41,449 nt of DNA from Micractinium sp. NFX-FRZ (GCA_029339195.1 JAPTJF010000520.1:1-41449), one strand, 5' to 3'. Positions 27,587 to 37,739 are shown, counted from the first letter of the stretch. The notes: generated by a model from the sequence alone, not told the origin. A program made the numbers and translations.

Positions 27587-30500
27587 ATGGCGCTCTGCAG
27601 ATTACATGGCATCTTTTCGGCACGCTTGCTGGCGAGCGGCTTTGGACAGTCGACATGCGGCATTCAGTCGCAGGCAGCAGCGGCTTGCAGCACTCTTCCC
27701 TCGCTGCGTGGCTTCCGCTCGTCAGGTCGGTATAAGCGAATGCGCGTTGTTAGGATAGGCAGCAACGCTGCCTCGATTCTGCTCTGCTGCTGCCGCCTGC
27801 CGCCAGCCGCTGCCTGCCGCCAGTCCTGCCGCCACCACGTGCTGGCCGCTTCTGGTGCCCACACCGTTCTCTGCCGTGCCTATGTGTCTGCCATTGCAGC
27901 CCCCCTGTTAGACTACTACTCAGTCTTGGGGGTGTCTCGAGATGCGAGTGAGAGCGAGATCAAGAAGAGGTACTATCAACTGGCTAAGAAGTACCACCCA
28001 GACACCAACCAGGTGTGCGCGATGGGAAACAAATGAGCGAAGAGCAGCCAAGCTGGGCAGGGCGCTGCAGTGGTTTGGTGCACCTGGGGATCCATTGCTA
28101 CGTGTGCTCCAAGTGAACTGCTGCTCCAAGTGAACTGCTGCAGGGCAACCCAGAGACGGCCCAGAAGTTCCAAGAAGTGCAGCGGGCGTATGACACACTG
28201 CGGGACTCACAGAAGCGGCAGGTGAGGGGGGGGAACGGGGGCGCATGACAAGGTATCAGCTCAACACTCGACAGATGTGTTCGGCAGGTGTACCGCAGGA
28301 CATGTAGAGCAGCACCTGAGACAGCAAAGGCGAGTAAATTGTGCTCACCTTGGTAGAGGCTGGGCATGAGGTGCTGCAGCGGCGGCATGCAACACCCTGC
28401 AGAACCAAAGCGGCAGGTGGGAGGGAGGGCCAGCTGTATATATTTGTCAGAATAAAAAGAGGTGCATGTGTGGTTTCCTTACCGAGCAGTTGGACGTGCA
28501 GGGTGGATTGCATGCATGCCAGCCGGCCGGCAGGTGTGCAGGCGTGCAGGTGCACGGCAGCCTGCACGGCATGCCTGCCTGGCAGCCACAGTCAAGGCCC
28601 CCCCCCCCCCCACTGCACCGACAGTGTGGCACACCTTCTGCCTCTCGCTGGCTCTGCCCTCCTGCAGGCATATGACAGCATGGGGCACTCGGCATTTGAG
28701 CGAATGGAGTCGACCGGCGGCGCCCCAGGCGGCGGGCAGGGCCCCTTCCCTGGGGCAGGCGTGGAGGTGGGTGGGCACACAGTGGGCGCGCTGGTCAGGG
28801 CAAGAAAGTGCGCACTATCTCGGCTTTGCCGTGCACTTGGAGCTTTGTTGTTTTTAATTGGCCAACACCTCAGCTGTCTGGAGCCCTTGTGTTTGTAATT
28901 GAAACCGCCGCTCCTGCCCCTTTCCTTGGCTGCCACCTGTGCGCAGGTGGACCCCGAGGAGCTGCTGCGGGAGTTCTTTGGCGGCGGGCGTGGAGGGGGC
29001 TTCCAGGTCAGTAGTGCACTTGTGAGGCAGTCACGGTAGTACGAGCTGCATGGCTGGGAGTCATTGGCTAGACGTGCGCTCCCAGGTCCGTTCAGGGAAG
29101 GTGCTGTGAGTGGCGTATGTGCAGCAAGGAGCAGAGCACCTGTCAGGATGCACCCGAAAGTAACAGCCCGGCACCCCGCTGCCCTGCTTGCTCCCTCGGC
29201 AGGGCACCATCTTCGAGCACATGTTTGCCGGCGGCATGGGTGGCGGCGGCGGCTTTGGCAGCGCACGCATGCGCCGCCCGCTGGTGCGCACCTCCATGCG
29301 CATCTCTTTTGAGGACGCAGTGAAGGGGACAACGAAGTCCGTGGACCTGTCCCAGCTAGGCATTCCGGGGATACCAAAGAAGGTGGTGGAAATCAACATT
29401 CCCCCAGGTGAGAGGGACCAGGATATGTTCAGCAGCTTGAGCAGGGTGGGTGCCGAAAGCTGGGGGAAAAGGATGTGTGAGGTATGACGGCAGTTGGGTG
29501 TGGCAAGGGTCATGTGCATCACTTGAAGGGTGCAGTGAAGGAAGCCACGAAGCAATTGCATGTATTCCAGGTGGACATCCTGTGCTGTTAAAACGCAGAG
29601 CTCCTGCGGGTGTAACGAGGGGGCCATGAGGGGAAGTTGGGTGGCAAGGTTTCCAGGGGCAAGCCGATGAGGCGGCTTTGTGAATGGGTCGAAACATGGA
29701 TACAAAACGTCTCGCCGTACCCACTGCCGCTTGCAGGCGTGGACTCTGGGTTCCAGCTGCGCCTTGAAGGCGCAATCCCTGGCGGCGCCCAGGCTCCGTC
29801 GGGCGACATCCTTGTGACGATTGCTGTGGCCCCTTCCGCCACGTTCCAGCGGGAAGACTTTGACCTGTACGTTGACGTGCCCATAGACATGGCAGACGCA
29901 GCCCTGGGCGCATCAGTCGAGTGAGTGTACTGCTGCACTGCCTTCGCTGCTTCTTCCGTGTTGTGCTGTGGGTGTGAAGTTGGCAAGTAGGTAGTGAGTG
30001 GGGGGTCCATGGTCCAGCGGGAATAATTCTGTCATGCACATGTGGATGGTCTGAAAATATGGCGCATGCAGAGCTGGGCACCTTTGTTGAATGAGTAACT
30101 ACTACGGTGCACCCGTGCTAGCAATTGTGGGCGGTTAGCCGCTGGGTGCTGACTAAACTGGCTGCCTGGCATGCATGCAACTGCATGCTGTGGGTTCTGC
30201 TGGAACAGCACGTCCTCATGCCCAACATTGCCGCAGCGCTGCATGCTTGCCCGTTTTGCTGGCTCTGCAGGGGAGCAGCCCCTGCACTTTCCTGGCATCA
30301 AGCAGCTGCCTTATGTGACCTTGCCTGCACTGTGATCAGCCAGTGCCCGCTGGCTTCCTTCTGGGCCCCCCTCACCTGCCGCCTCACCCCCACCCCTCTT
30401 GCTCACCTGCGCCGCCTCACCTGGGCAACCCTGCTGCGTGCAGCGTGCCCACTGTTGATGGCACAGCAGAGGTGCGCATTAAGCCGGGCACGCAGCCCAA

Positions 30501-30900
30501 CGACAAGCTGCGCATGCGGGGGTATGGAGTAAAGATGGATGTGGTGGGGCAGCGGGGGCGGCGGGGCGACCAATATGTGCGGGTGGTCGTGAAGGTGCCT
30601 AAGAACCTGACGGCACGGCAACGAGAGCTTTTGGAAGAGCTGCGGGGCGGCAACAAAAGCGGCAGCAGCAGCAGCAGCAGCGGCAGCAGCAACAGTGGTG
30701 GCGGCAGTGGCAGCGGCGGTGGCAGCAGCAGCAGCAGCCCTGGCGGCACCAGCGGCAGCGGCAGCCACAGCAGCGGGGGTAGCAGCGACAAAATGTCGGA
30801 CAGCGGCAGCACTGTGAAGCCAGACAGCGGCAGCAAGGACAGCAAGGGCGCAGAAGGTGGGAGCAGCGAGAAGAAGTCTTGGAAAAGCTGGTTTAGTTGA
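27587..30900 (+). CDS. Organellar J-domain (DnaJ/HSP40) co-chaperone lacking the zinc finger
   Basis: Eight exons: 27587-27725, 27900-28012, 28144-28221, 28668-28766, 28947-29006, 29203-29407, 29737-29920, 30444-30900, giving 444 aa with phases in agreement. J-proteins deliver substrates to HSP70 and stimulate its ATPase. The J-domain spans exons 2-4 ([27 protein letters not shown] with the HPD motif, [17 protein letters not shown]). A Gly/Phe-rich linker follows, then two DnaJ C-terminal beta domains ([50 protein letters not shown]). There are no CxxCxGxG repeats, so it is not type I. The N-terminus is basic and hydroxylated ([10 protein letters not shown]), like a mitochondrial presequence, and the spliced junction RSSAPLLDYY resembles mitochondrial TID1-type proteins. 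Intron 1 (174 nt) is open in frame, so retention would add 58 residues. The tail is a long Ser/Gly run ending KSWKSWFS. Mitochondrial rather than plastid location is inference. Confidence 0.88.
28105..28138. repeat. Perfect 17-bp tandem duplication next to an acceptor
   Basis: TGCTCCAAGTGAACTGC occurs twice without a break, ending a few bases before the acceptor of DnaJ exon 3 at 28143. Confidence 0.95.
28355..28431 (+). repeat. Exon-edge echo, DnaJ intron 3
   Basis: GTGCTGCAGCGGCGGCATGC, followed by AACACCCTGCAGAACC and AAAGCGGCAGGTGGGAGGG, follows the end of exon 3 (GTGCAGCGGGCGTATGACAC, then AGAAGCGGCAGGTGAGGGG) over about 45-50 nt with small gaps. The junction AGCGGCAGGTG is identical. 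The copy lies about 200 nt downstream. Confidence 0.8.
28598..28611. repeat. C14 homopolymer
   Basis: Fourteen consecutive C in DnaJ intron 3. The length may be unreliable in sequencing. Confidence 0.8.
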
Positions 30901-31057
30901 GGCCAGAAGCTGGCCCCTTTGTTGGCGATACCCTCTTGGTCCTTTCCTCCCATTCCCAGCTCCACACCTTTGCCAGCTGTGACTAATACCAGGATATACT
31001 GGCACTCCGCACACAAACCCATGACAGCATGCTAACAGCACAGCAAGGGCCCAAGAG

Positions 31058-31062
31058 TGTAA
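31058..31062 (+). promoter_or_regulatory. Poly(A) signal TGTAA for the DnaJ gene
   Basis: TGTAA lies 158 nt after the DnaJ stop in the sense strand. Confidence 0.6.
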
Positions 31063-31378
31063 AAGGCGAGCAGGGAGATGATGGAAGGAGAGTGAGTGGC
31101 CCAGGCAAGACCAAAAGCAAAGCCAAGAAGGTACAAGAAGTAATTTAACACTTTTCTTCAAGAACGTTGCATTGGGGAGTGCACACCCGTCCATGCATGT
31201 AGGGGTTCGAATGCTTATGAAGGTCCGTACTTTTCGTGTGGTGGCGTGGTGCATGGCGAGTGCACCAGCGTGCGCAGAACCACATTGCCTCGTCCCTCTG
31301 CTCTGCCAGCAGGTGCTGCTCTTGGCTGTGTGCCCACCTGATTCCGCACTGCAACCCCTGCATTCAATTGCCATTCCC

Positions 31379-31383
31379 TTACA
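31379..31383 (-). promoter_or_regulatory. Poly(A) signal TGTAA for the pinin gene
   Basis: TTACA on the plus strand, TGTAA in the sense of the pinin gene, about 106 nt past its stop. Confidence 0.6.
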
Positions 31384-31488
31384 ACAATGACACGTTCGAG
31401 TAAAGCCAAGAAGCCGCTGCAAAGTCAAAGTTGTGTGCAGCAGCGCGGAAGGCAGCGGAAGGGCCAGAAAAGCCGCTACATGTCACGT

Positions 31489-31666
31489 TCACAGCTGCAG
31501 TTCCAGCTCCTCGCCATCCGGAGCCCCCTCACTCCCTGCCTGCTGCGCTTCGCCTGCGCCCGCGTCCCCTCCCTCAACATCCATCTTCTCTTGCCCCTCC
31601 TCGGCCGCCTCCTCTGCTGCAGCCGCAGCTGCTGCTACAGCATCCTGCTCCTCCTCCTCTTCCTGC

Positions 31667-31699
<33 letters not shown>

Positions 31700-32881
31700 T
31701 GCCGCTCATCGCCCGCCTCCTGCATCTCTGCAGCCGCCGAGTCGGCGTTGGTCTCCTGCTGCTGCTCCATATCTGCATCTGCGAATGCTGCCCCGCCTGC
31801 CGCCCCAGGCCTGCCCCGCGTCATCTGCGCCACGAGCTGCGTCTTCTCCTCTTCCATCTGCCGCAGGAGCCGGTCCTTCTCCTCCAAGTGCTGCTGCCGC
31901 TGCTGCTCCGTCAGCGCATCCAGCTCTCGGCAGGGCTTGCCGGGGCACCAGTACAGCACTGGGCCTGTGGCAGGGCTCGTCTTCAGGTAGCGAGAGGCAA
32001 ACTTATCCATTCGAGCCAGGCGAGTGGCGTACAGTGCCTCCAGCCGGCCGGCCGCGGCATGCGCCCGTGCCTCGTTCCGCCGTGTCACCTCGCCCTCCCT
32101 GCACATGGGCGCAAACACCAATGAGCAGCTGGCACAGAAGCGCATAACACTGATGAGCTGCTGTTGCTGCTGCTGCTGTTGCTACTGTTGCCGTGCAAGC
32201 CAGAGGGGCCTCGTACACCGCAGGCCCGCCCCCCAAAACCTGAGCACCACTGCGCACGAGCTGCGCCTGTAAAGCTGCCTTCACCCCTGCAGCGTGCCCT
32301 TCCGCCCTGTCAGCATACTTCTGTGCCCCACCTGAACTGCCGCATCTGATCACGTGCCACCTGCTTGGCCTCCAAAACAGCCTCGAGCTTCCTCTGCTCA
32401 GCCTTCTGCTCAAGCTCCGCCCGCCGTCGCGCCGCCACAGTACCTCGCGCCTGCTCCTCTTCACGGCTGTGGGGGCAGGCAGAATATTTGGTGGTAATTC
32501 GTAAGGGCACAGTTCTACAGAGCTGCCCATTTTACCACACAGCAACTTATGTGCGGCGAAGCAGCAGTCAACACTTGATGCAGCTGTCTGAAGGTCAAGA
32601 AGGGCACCCGCCACTGCAGGTCCACGCAGACATTTTGCGAACAGGAGGCCCATCTCGCGTGCCAGCCCAGCGCACCTGAAGCGCTGCAGCGTGCCAAGAA
32701 GCGAGCCAAACAGCCGCTGGTTGCGCCGCTTCACATCTGCCCGCTCCTCAACAAGCTCGCCGCCCGCTGACCGCTTACGCCGCTCGTTGGGCTCGCCGCC
32801 GTTGCTACCAGGCTCAGCCTCCACGCGAGCCACCACAGACTGCAACAGCGGGCGCCGGGGCTCGTGGGACTCCACAGTGTC
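31489..32881 (-). CDS. PNN: Pinin homologue (pinin/SDK/memA domain), 5' exon uncertain
   Basis: Three exons are firm: 32881-32676, 32466-32332, 32098-31489, each junction splitting an AG|N codon, giving 316 aa. Pinin is a nuclear-speckle protein linked to the exon-junction complex and splicing. Evidence is the pinin core in order: RRNQRLFGSLLGTLQRF, then a charged coiled coil (RRRAELEQKAEQRKLEAVLE), then MDKFASRYLKTSPATGPVLY with WCPGKPC, the counterpart of the family's KPHLFYIPGRMCP stretch. The C-terminus is a polyQ/polyE acidic region (CAG/GAG repeats, seen as CTG runs on the plus strand at about 31665-31692) ending ELELQL. The residues expected before position 1 (an N-terminal helix in the family) are not found. 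A tiny exon MQE at 33145-33137 would join in phase but is only a guess. The intron 32331-32099 contains a (CTG)n-like run. Confidence 0.85.
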
Positions 32882-33499
32882 CTGCAGTTGAGAAGTGGCA
32901 TTGCAGAGATGAACGGAGGTGGCCAACTGCTGGCAGCAGGAAGGGGGCGGGCGACAGTGGCGGCTGGCGGCAGTGGCGGCGGGCGGCAGGCAGCGGCACC
33001 GCCAGCCAGCCTGTGCACTGGGTTGCGGACGGCCTAAGCTTCAGGATATTGCCTCAACGCGCTTGCACTACGTGCCTTCCCTCGATCGTCCAAGCGGCAA
33101 CATTTTGCTGCTCTACATGTCTCTCAACAGCCGCACCTCCTGCATCGCAACCTCCGTCTGTTGAATGGAGGAAGAAGCGGCGGCCTGCGGCCCGGTGTCG
33201 TCCAGCGTCCAGAAGGCGAGATGTGCGATAGCGCTTGCCGCAGAGCAAAGAGAAAGTGGCGATGAACAGGGTCAAAATGCCAGAGTGCCGCGGTGAGACG
33301 AAGCCGTGCCCTGTCCCTCCTCAATGGCCCCCGCCGCTGGCGCCCGCTGCGCACCCAGCAGCGCCGCAGCAGCCGGCTTATCATTGCATCTGCCAGTGTG
33401 GGCCTATGTTAGGCCAGACAAACTGGATTCTTAGATTAGGCTTGCCATCCTGGGAGCCAACTGAGGGGGTTGGGGGGGAATTTCGTACGTTCACACCAT
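32882..33499. other. Region upstream of the pinin coding exons
   Basis: About 600 nt that should contain the missing first pinin exon and its promoter. A minus-strand frame at about 33120-33210 reads QQTEVAMQEVRLLRDM before a stop and may include the start, but no splice pattern is decisive. Confidence 0.35.
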
Positions 33500-34560
33500 A
33501 CGTTGCTCAATCAATGAATCAATCAATCACTTACATTTTCAAGTCCACGGGGAGCCAGCAGCGGTCTCATGGGACTGAGTAGGGGGAGAGCAATTGAGTT
33601 TTTATCTTTGATGAAGGAGCGAGGCGGGCGCTGGCCCGGGCGGCCGGGCTTGCTTGGGGTGCCGGGGCAGGGAAGCACGAAGAGGTCCGCTTCTGCGCTA
33701 TGCACGCTGAAGGCGGTGCCGGTGGCCAGCCAGCAGGGTTTGAGATCGAGGGTTGGAAGAGGTGTGCAAATTGGGTGCAGAGTGTGGTGTAGAGGGGGCA
33801 CTTAAAGAGGAGGTGTGCGATGTCTTCGTTTGGGGCAGGGCAGTGGGGGAAGTGTAGGGTTTGTGCAAGGCGGGTAGGGGCTGCTATGCGGGCGGTGGGC
33901 AGGCAACGATTTTGGGAGACACATGTGCGGCAAAACCAAACACCAGGTGGGGAGGCGGGGAGCTGGGGGTCTGTGCATTGGCAGTGCCAGGCATGGTTGC
34001 ATGAATCGCAGAGTAGGAGGGGGTTGGTGTCGTGCCAGGTGGTGATGCCACAGTGCATGCATGGTTTTGTGGTGGTGGCGTAGTTTTTCTGCCGTTTTCT
34101 GGTATCGGGAGGTGTGCTCAGCAAGCCAGTGATTGCCACAGCGCAGGCGGACAAGAGCAGTACGGTGCTTGTGCGGGATGGAGGGATCGGAGAGGTATGG
34201 CTGTGGGGCACGGGGAAAGGCGGGAACGAGTGACATGTATGTTGCGCTTTGGGAGCCACTGCTGCGGGCGGGACTGCCGGCTGCGGGTGCAGCGGCAGCC
34301 ACGAGGTCGCAGTACCACTGTGCAGCCCAGTGCTGCTGGATGCCATGCTGTACATTGGGGCGTGTGATTGCTGCCAGCGTGGAGGGCGCGAGGAAAACGC
34401 CAAAGAGTGCTTGTAGCTGCCAATGCTCAAACGCATGGAACTGCAGGGAATGGCAGCCACGTGGTGATCCTCTAGGGGCTTCGCCCCAGAAATGTGGGGC
34501 TTGGAAGAGCAGAAAGACTCGGTGTTTGATTGACGACAAACAGAAGAGGTGCAAGAGGGG
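33500..34560 (-). mobile_element. 5'-truncated, frame-broken LINE-type retroelement with a PHD finger
   Basis: Two overlapping minus-strand frames form the end of a retroelement ORF. Frame one (about 34554-34098) ends in HRTALVRLRCGNHWLAEHTS, typical of the stretch after the reverse-transcriptase domain of non-LTR elements. Frame two (about 34095-33567) continues with a PHD finger (CMHC, then LLLCDSCNHAWHCQC, then WFCRTC) and a zf-RVT-like motif (HCPAPNEDIAHLLFKCPLY). A frame change near 34080-34100 separates them, so the copy is inactive. The 3' end is marked by TGTAA at 33537-33533 and a TGAT-type tandem tail at 33507-33529. Palm and endonuclease domains are absent. The LINE call rests on the two motifs, their order and the tail. 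Confidence 0.7.
33507..33529 (-). repeat. Tetranucleotide tail of the retroelement
   Basis: TCAATCAATGAATCAATCAA on the plus strand reads as a (TGAT)n-type run at the 3' end of the element, like the short tandem tails left by some non-LTR retrotransposons. Confidence 0.65.
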
Positions 34561-34741
34561 ATGCAGCTTTGCACAGGTGCATTACTTGCCCGCAGGCAAT
34601 GTTGAGTGGTTTCAGTGGCACTGCCAGCTGGGTGGGCAGGCCGGTTCACTGTGTGTGTGCACAGATGCGACAAGCGCACTGAGCCCGGGGGTGGCCAGCA
34701 ACAGAGTGCGAGGCAAAGTTCCAGCCATGCTCGAGCACTCA

Positions 34742-34942
34742 TCAGATCTCCTGAATCACCAGCGGGCCAACCAGTGTGCCCCAAACCAGCGCCACCTGCG
34801 ACATGCCCAGCCAGACGAGCATGGCCGCAATTGCCACTGGCAAAGCAGCGATGCCTGCCTGCATGCGCAAGAACTTGGGGTCGCTCCACTTGTTGTAGGG
34901 CGTCTTCCTTGGCTCCTTGGGCAGTGTGGCGCCGGCGGCCAG
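34742..34942 (-). CDS. Last exon of an unidentified membrane protein
   Basis: A minus-strand frame of 66 codons ends at TGA 34744-34742. It reads KEPRKTPYNKWSDPKFLRMQ, then a hydrophobic stretch (AGIAALPVAIAAMLVWLG), a short turn (MSQ), and a second one (VALVWGTLVGPLVIQEI). The codons are G/C-ending and the sequence looks like a real two-helix membrane protein end, but I do not recognise the family. The acceptor is not clear. A possible earlier exon of the same gene lies at about 35410-35250 (WVHRAAAALYMGALATSFFT, followed by a potential donor after HYHACY). The retroelement lies directly downstream. Confidence 0.5.
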   Translation of the reverse strand: MAAGATLPKEPRKTPYNKWSDPKFLRMQAGIAALPVAIAAMLVWLGMSQVALVWGTLVGPLVIQEI

Positions 34943-35410
34943 GTGACAGGAACATCGGCTCAGGCTCGCAGGCGTCCCGCATTAGCCCCGCACGCAAAAG
35001 CAGGGCACTTGTCGGTGCCATGTACTCAGCAAGTGTGGGGCTCAGGGGGCACGCCTGAGGACGGGCATGATGAGACTGAAATGGGTCAGGTGAGGCACAT
35101 CTTCAGCAGAACAGAGCTGCACCGGTGCACTGTGTGCGCCTCACGAGGTACATGTAGTGGCATGGGAGGGGGACTGTGCACGTGAAGCGCTGTACCCCAA
35201 AGACGCATCGGCAACTGATCACGCTTGCTAGGCGTCAGGAAGCTTCCCTGACACGTAGCAGGCGTGATAATGAGTGAAAAACGAGGTGGCAAGGGCTCCC
35301 ATGTACAGGGCAGCCGCAGCTCGGTGCACCCACTGGCAAGCGGCGGCGCGTCGGAGCGGCTGTCGGGGCTGGCATGACTTGGGGCAAGCCAGCTGTGTCT
35401 GATACCGCAC

Positions 35411-35951
35411 GCCCAGGCTGTCGCTGCCCCTCTGAACCGCTGTGGATCAACAACCAAGGTTACATACCAGGGGAGAGGTCGGCAGAGCGCAGAGCGAGCC
35501 GTGAGCAGCTGCAACTTTTCCCTGCTGAACTCCAGTTTGAGGTTGCTCGCAGAAGGTCCAATGGAACAACAATGGTCTTGGAAGGAGGAAGATGGGTGCA
35601 CTGTGGGCGGCAGTTGGCAGCCAACCTGCTGATCCAAAAGACAGCATGCTATGCTGACTGGGCAAGTTCTCTAGTGCAACCCAGAGGTTTCTGAAGTGAG
35701 GCCCCGGATTTACTGTAACCCTGGGCGCATTGGGCCCACGGCTAGAGACCTAGGGGGCCCCCCCCGCGGATTCCAATGTGGATTGTAGGACCTATGTTAC
35801 AAGTGTAGCGGATGCGTCTGAATGCAGGAGCAGTTGTTGCAGGGTCGTTGCAGGGGTTCTTTGGGCAGCAGCAAGCCAGAATTGCCGGGTGCGCGCTGCC
35901 ACCGACAGCTCTGACGCAGGCGGGGCGCCCAAGGCCCTGCATTCGGGCATC
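35411..35951. other. No gene recognised
   Basis: Open frames exist on both strands (for example plus 35374-35694) but match no family and have no convincing splice partners. The 3' UTR of the RING-box gene occupies the right part, with TGTAA (minus) at 35801-35797. A G/C-homopolymer block lies near 35752-35765. Confidence 0.4.
35797..35801 (-). promoter_or_regulatory. Poly(A) signal TGTAA for the RING-box gene
   Basis: TTACA on the plus strand, TGTAA in the gene's sense, about 150 nt after its stop. Confidence 0.6.
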
Positions 35952-37366
35952 TCACTCGTTGGCGTTGCCGCCAGTGATGCGCTCAATCTTGCTGAACTCC
36001 CACTCCCTGCACAACAGAAGACATTCCATTCAAATCAGGTATCATGGGAGAGGGGGGTGGGGTAGTGTCACAGCAGGTGTTGTGGGAGAGGGGCATGGGG
36101 TAGTGTCAAAGCAGACATAGTGGGAGAGGGGCATGGGGTAGTGCCAATGAGGTGGAAGGCTGCATGCAGGCGCGCACGTAACCGCAACTACCGATGCTAT
36201 CGTGTGACCACGGCACCCACCCACCTGTTGCACAGTGGGCAGGCTGAGCGCGTCTTGAGCCAGCGCTGGATGCAGTCCAGGTGGAACACATGGCCGCAGG
36301 TGCCCCAGGCGATGCTGAGGCCGGGGTGGTCCGTATCGCCTGCAGAGCAGTGGTGCGCAGGAATGGCGCCAGGCCGGGGAGGGGGGTGAAGGCAAGGTGA
36401 GGAGCGATGCAGTTGCGCAGTATTTGATTATTATTATTGCCGACACTGCAGAGGCGTGCTTTGATTGAGCGCGCCCGGCCGGAGCCCTGCCGCCAGTGTC
36501 GCCGCTGGGGTCACGCAACCGCCATCCCAAACCATTTGCACCAATGGGATAACGCCCTGAACTCCTGTACGCTGGCCAAGCACACACCTTCCCCTCCAAT
36601 GACCTGTACTGTGTCAATACAATGGACAAGCACCTGTGGGGTTGGCCTGGTACTCTATGCTGGGCTCGTACAGGTTGTTGCGGCAGATGGCACAGGTGTC
36701 GGTGCAAATGGCCCAGGACCACCTGCGGGGGTGCAAGGGCGAGCAGGATAGAGGGAGAGGAGCAAAACAGCACCGTAAGCCATAAACAAAACGGCATCCG
36801 GCAGGAAGCGCCGGCCAGGCAAAGCGTCCTTCCAGCTGCGGCATGCCAAATGGAAGCAGCGGCAAGCAGAACGAAATGAGCAATACTCCACATTTCTGCC
36901 TCCCGCCCGCCTGCCCCGCTCACATGGCCACTGCATTCCACTTCTTGATCTCAAACCGCTTGCCGCTGGCCTTCCCCTTGCCCTTCTTCTCCTCCTGCTG
37001 CGGCGCCTGCTGCCCCTCCACCTGTGGCAACAAAATCAGAACGCCATAGGAGGAAGTAAGGGGCACAAGGACGGTAGCCTGCAGCTGGTTTATTCACGGC
37101 GCAGCGATTGCTCGAGCACCCGCCCACCTAGCCGGAGTGGCGGCGGCAGCCGCTGCCCCTTGCGCTTGACACGCAAGGCATCCCCCGCGAAGCGCAAGCT
37201 GGCCATAGATACTGGATCTGCTTCTCGGCAGCGGCAGAACGGCCCACATGGCCTGCACGAGGCAAGCAAAAACTCGAGACGCGGCCACCGCACGGGCTTC
37301 TGGGCTGGCGTGGTCGGCAGGTGCGTTCGCTACATGGGGCAGCCCTACCTCCATTGCGTCCGACAT
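35952..37366 (-). CDS. RING-box protein (RBX1/RBX2-like), complete
   Basis: Five exons: 37366-37349, 37021-36924, 36722-36634, 36339-36225, 36006-35952, giving 124 aa with all phases exact. RING-box proteins bind the cullin C-terminus and recruit the E2 enzyme in cullin-RING ubiquitin ligases, in nucleus and cytosol. The cullin-binding strand [13 protein letters not shown] precedes [16 protein letters not shown], then IEYQAN, then the RING-H2 half [28 protein letters not shown] and [16 protein letters not shown]1 of animals and plants has CPLDN at the last ligand; here it is CPLCN, as in RBX2, and MWSW also resembles RBX2, whereas REWEF resembles RBX1. The C-terminus is extended beyond the usual end. 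ATG 37366 is the first Met in frame (MSDAME). Intron 4 carries a minisatellite. Confidence 0.92.
36036..36146. repeat. 38-bp minisatellite in RING-box intron 4
   Basis: About three units containing GTGGGAGAGGGGCATGGGGT, starting near 36036, 36071 and 36109; the last two are nearly identical, the first has lost a few bases. Confidence 0.85.
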
Positions 37367-37739
37367 ACTGCCGCACTCTACCAACTCGGCTGATCAGGTC
37401 TTTAATGGAGGACGAGAAGCGAGAGAGGGCCGCAAGGCAGATGTGTGACGGCTAGAACAGCAGGAACTGATTTGAGCGGCCCACCTGGGCGGCACCTGGG
37501 CGGCACCGGCACAGCTTGACGCCAGGCATTGGGCACAGCGTGCTGGCGGTGGCGAGCGCGGCTGCTGCTGCTGCTGATCCAACATTCTCAGATGCCTTGG
37601 TAGATCGGCTCTTACAAGTGAGACTGTGTTCCGAACACCTGTCTGCGGTGCAAAACGCTCCCGTCACGTGCAAAGAGCTGCCTCGCTGTTTGGCGGCCCA
37701 CTCGCCGCTTGCCGCTGTCTCCGCCACCAAGGTACCGCC

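Larger units (their letters stand above)
30901..31488. other. Intergenic region between DnaJ and pinin genes
   Basis: The two genes converge here. TGTAA signals for both are present (31058-31062 plus, 31379-31383 minus). Nothing else recognised. Confidence 0.5.

Noticed and set aside
31387..32147. Three long plus-strand frames (up to 245 aa) rich in Leu, Ser or Pro
   Set aside because: They are antisense shadows of the pinin C-terminal exon, produced by its CAG/GAG repeats; the minus-strand frame has family motifs and splice sites.
32161..32195. CTG/CTGTTG run as a separate repeat-expansion locus
   Set aside because: Short and impure, inside a pinin intron; no sign of more than ordinary GC-rich slippage.
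33567..35021. One 484-aa protein covering the PHD finger and everything upstream on the minus strand
   Set aside because: Upstream of about 34100 this frame has no family resemblance, while another frame there carries the RT-tail motif, and a third carries the membrane-protein exon. It is a composite of unrelated stretches.
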